64,000 bases of DNA from Rhizobium sp. BK602 (GTDB lineage: Bacteria; Pseudomonadota; Alphaproteobacteria; Rhizobiales; Rhizobiaceae). Positions 62,560 to 64,000 of the stretch are shown in pieces (the stretch's first letter is position 1; every line of letters begins with the position of its first letter). The stretch lies in NCBI RefSeq assembly GCF_014195095.1, contig NZ_JACIBC010000007.1, forward strand, positions 62,001 through 126,000. The letters run 5' to 3'. Under the pieces are notes generated by a model. It was not told the DNA's origin. It was given only the letters and a program-made list of their open reading frames with translations, and did not search any database. The translations under genes and the position numbers were made by a program.

Positions 62560-64000
62560 TGCGTGCCTTTCCAGTGTCTTTGGAGGTCCACCAGGGTCGA
62601 GAATCGACCGGTTTTCCATCTTTTCTGAATTCAATGTAAAGCGTTGGCCGATCCGTTTCCAGCGCCAATGCGGTCGCGCTCGCGACTCTTTTTTGGCCCA
62701 TCACGGCGAGCGGCTCGCCCGCGAAGACAAATTTGCCCAGGCGCGTCTTGATCGCGTCCATGCCCGACAGCACCATATGATAGCCGTCGCCGGTATCCAG
62801 AATGATCATTTGGCCGTAGCTGCGAAAGGCGCCGGCGTAAACGACCGTCGCATCGGCGGGAGCCGTGACGAGCGCATCGGGGCCGGTTGCAATGGTCGCA
62901 CCCATCGCCGTGTGGCCCGTGCCATCGTCGTCGCCGAACTGGCGGAGAATGTCGCCCGCCACAGGCAGCTCCAATTTCTGTTTAAGGTCGGAAAACGGAT
63001 ATGCGGGCGTAATGCGGTTTTTATCGGGCACGCCGCTTTCGGCCAGGGCCTTGGCCTGTTCGCGCTGCTGATCGGTGAGCTGCTCGCGGCGGAGCTGTTC
63101 CGCCCGCGCCGCTGCGGCGGCGTCGCGCACCGAGCCGATCTGGCTCTCCAGCGAGGCGACGAGACCCTCGAGGCTGGTCGCCTGGCTCGCCAGTTCCTCG
63201 GCGCGCCTGTGTTCGAGATCGAGCTTGGCGGCATTCTCCTGGCTGAGCTTGTCGTTCTCGGCGATCAGCAGGTCCATGCGCCGCTCCTCCTCCAGACTGT
63301 TGGTCATGGTGGCGGTGAGATCGGCTTTCTCGGCCGCGGTGGCGGCCTGCAGCTTGGTGAGATCGGTGAGGTCGGCGATGAGCTTGTCAGTCTCCTTGCG
63401 CATGCCGGGAACGACGGCGCCGAGCAGGATGGCGCTGCGCACGGAGGCGAGCGCGTCGTCGGGCGTCACCAGCAGCGCCGGCGGCGGATTGCGGCCCATG
63501 CGCTCCAGTGCGCCCAGGACCTCGGCCAGCAGCGCACGGCGATCGTGCAGCGATTTGCGGACCTTGTCTTCCTTGACGGCGAGATCCGTCAGCGTCTTCT
63601 CGCTCTGCTGGATCTTGCGGTCCATGTCCCTGCGGCGCGCGGCGCTGTCGATCAGCGCCTGGCGCAGGCTGGCGGTGCTCTTGTCGAGCGCGGCGATGCC
63701 GTCTTCCAGGGCTTTCGTCTTGTCGGAGGAAAGATTGATCGTCTTCGACAGTTCTTCCAGCGCCGCACGGGTCTCGTCGCGCTTGCGAGCGAGATCGGCA
63801 GCCGGATCGGGAGCTTGCTCGGCTGGTCCCGGCCCCTGCGCGGTAGTGGGGGTTGGCGAGGACGGCGGATTGGCTGTCGTTTGCGCCGCCGCGCCGCCGC
63901 TATCCTGCGCCAGGGCGATATCGCGGAACGGGAATGGTCCCGCGACATAGGCGCTCACACCAAGACATGCGGCCAGCGACGGCAGCAGCAGACGGGAAAG
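62549..64000 (-). CDS. envC: Murein hydrolase activator EnvC-like, 5' end cut
   Basis: The minus-strand frame is open to the window edge, so 483 C-terminal residues are seen and the start is missing. Upstream of a GTG at 63958 the frame continues as LSRLLLPSLAACLGVSAYVAG, part of a signal peptide. Then come a Pro/Ala-rich linker, about 270 residues of coiled coil (KRDETRAALEELSKTI, EKADLTATMTNSLEEERR) and a degenerate LytM/M23 domain (PVAGDILRQFGDDDG, GYHMVLSGMDAI). The M23 metal ligands are incomplete, as in EnvC, which activates amidases at division. Confidence 0.9.
   Translation of the reverse strand, partial: LSRLLLPSLAACLGVSAYVAGPFPFRDIALAQDSGGAAAQTTANPPSSPTPTTAQGPGPAEQAPDPAADLARKRDETRAALEELSKTINLSSDKTKALEDGIAALDKSTASLRQALIDSAARRRDMDRKIQQSEKTLTDLAVKEDKVRKSLHDRRALLAEVLGALERMGRNPPPALLVTPDDALASVRSAILLGAVVPGMRKETDKLIADLTDLTKLQAATAAEKADLTATMTNSLEEERRMDLLIAENDKLSQENAAKLDLEHRRAEELASQATSLEGLVASLESQIGSVRDAAAAARAEQLRREQLTDQQREQAKALAESGVPDKNRITPAYPFSDLKQKLELPVAGDILRQFGDDDGTGHTAMGATIATGPDALVTAPADATVVYAGAFRSYGQMIILDTGDGYHMVLSGMDAIKTRLGKFVFAGEPLAVMGQKRVASATALALETDRPTLYIEFRKDGKPVDSRPWWTSKDTGKARNDT

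Overview
The window is about 64 kb of GC-rich alphaproteobacterial chromosome. Gene content and order point to the Rhizobium/Agrobacterium group: secB, dnaQ-coaE-aroE-maf-ppsR facing hemE-hemJ-rho, then mnmE-mnmG-rsmG-parA-parB, a GAAC-N7-GAAC LexA box before imuA-imuB-dnaE2, and dispersed palindromic intergenic repeats. Nearly everything is core genome. I see no phage, plasmid, transposase, CRISPR, rRNA or tRNA gene.

Layout. (1) 1-15.7 kb is the replication-origin neighbourhood. The 0.4 kb gap between divergent ppsR and hemE holds two perfect DnaA boxes, several near-matches and an AT-rich block, which is the expected chromosomal oriC. Four ParB-binding (parS) sites lie between 3.8 and 13.2 kb, next to parA-parB. 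Haem genes (hemE, hemJ), rho and a tRNA-modification block (a CmoM-like methyltransferase, mnmE, mnmG) with rsmG fill the rest. (2) 15.7-24.3 kb: holA-lptE-leuS on the minus strand, yggS, a small membrane protein, the DUF1013 (TrcR-type) regulator and acs. (3) 24.3-25.5 kb is an AT-rich islet with one DUF3800 gene, the only clear candidate for acquired DNA. (4) 25.5-41 kb: an SdhAF4-like protein, htpX-rsmB, a heparinase-like protein, purH, an MFS transporter, a giant NAD-glutamate dehydrogenase, a PdxY-like kinase, a beta carbonic anhydrase and a lytic transglycosylase. (5) 41-52 kb: asd, dps, an ArsR regulator with an SDR gene and a palindromic operator, two tandem PAP2 phosphatases, leuB, a TIM-barrel isomerase, leuD, a CitE-like lyase and several small proteins. 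(6) 52-58 kb is the SOS mutagenesis cassette imuA-imuB-dnaE2. (7) 58-64 kb: a Bfd-like ferredoxin with bacterioferritin, then rppH, a YibQ-type deacetylase, ctpA and an EnvC-like factor cut by the window end.

How the genes work together: oriC, parS and ParAB start and segregate the chromosome, while dnaQ and holA supply replicase subunits. ImuA, ImuB and DnaE2 form the damage-inducible translesion system. Bfd and Bfr handle iron storage and release. EnvC, CtpA and the deacetylase act in the envelope. The best leads outside core housekeeping are the DUF3800 islet, parS sites embedded in coding starts, a dispersed repeat that supplies stop codons, an unusual Bfd, and several unannotated small proteins.
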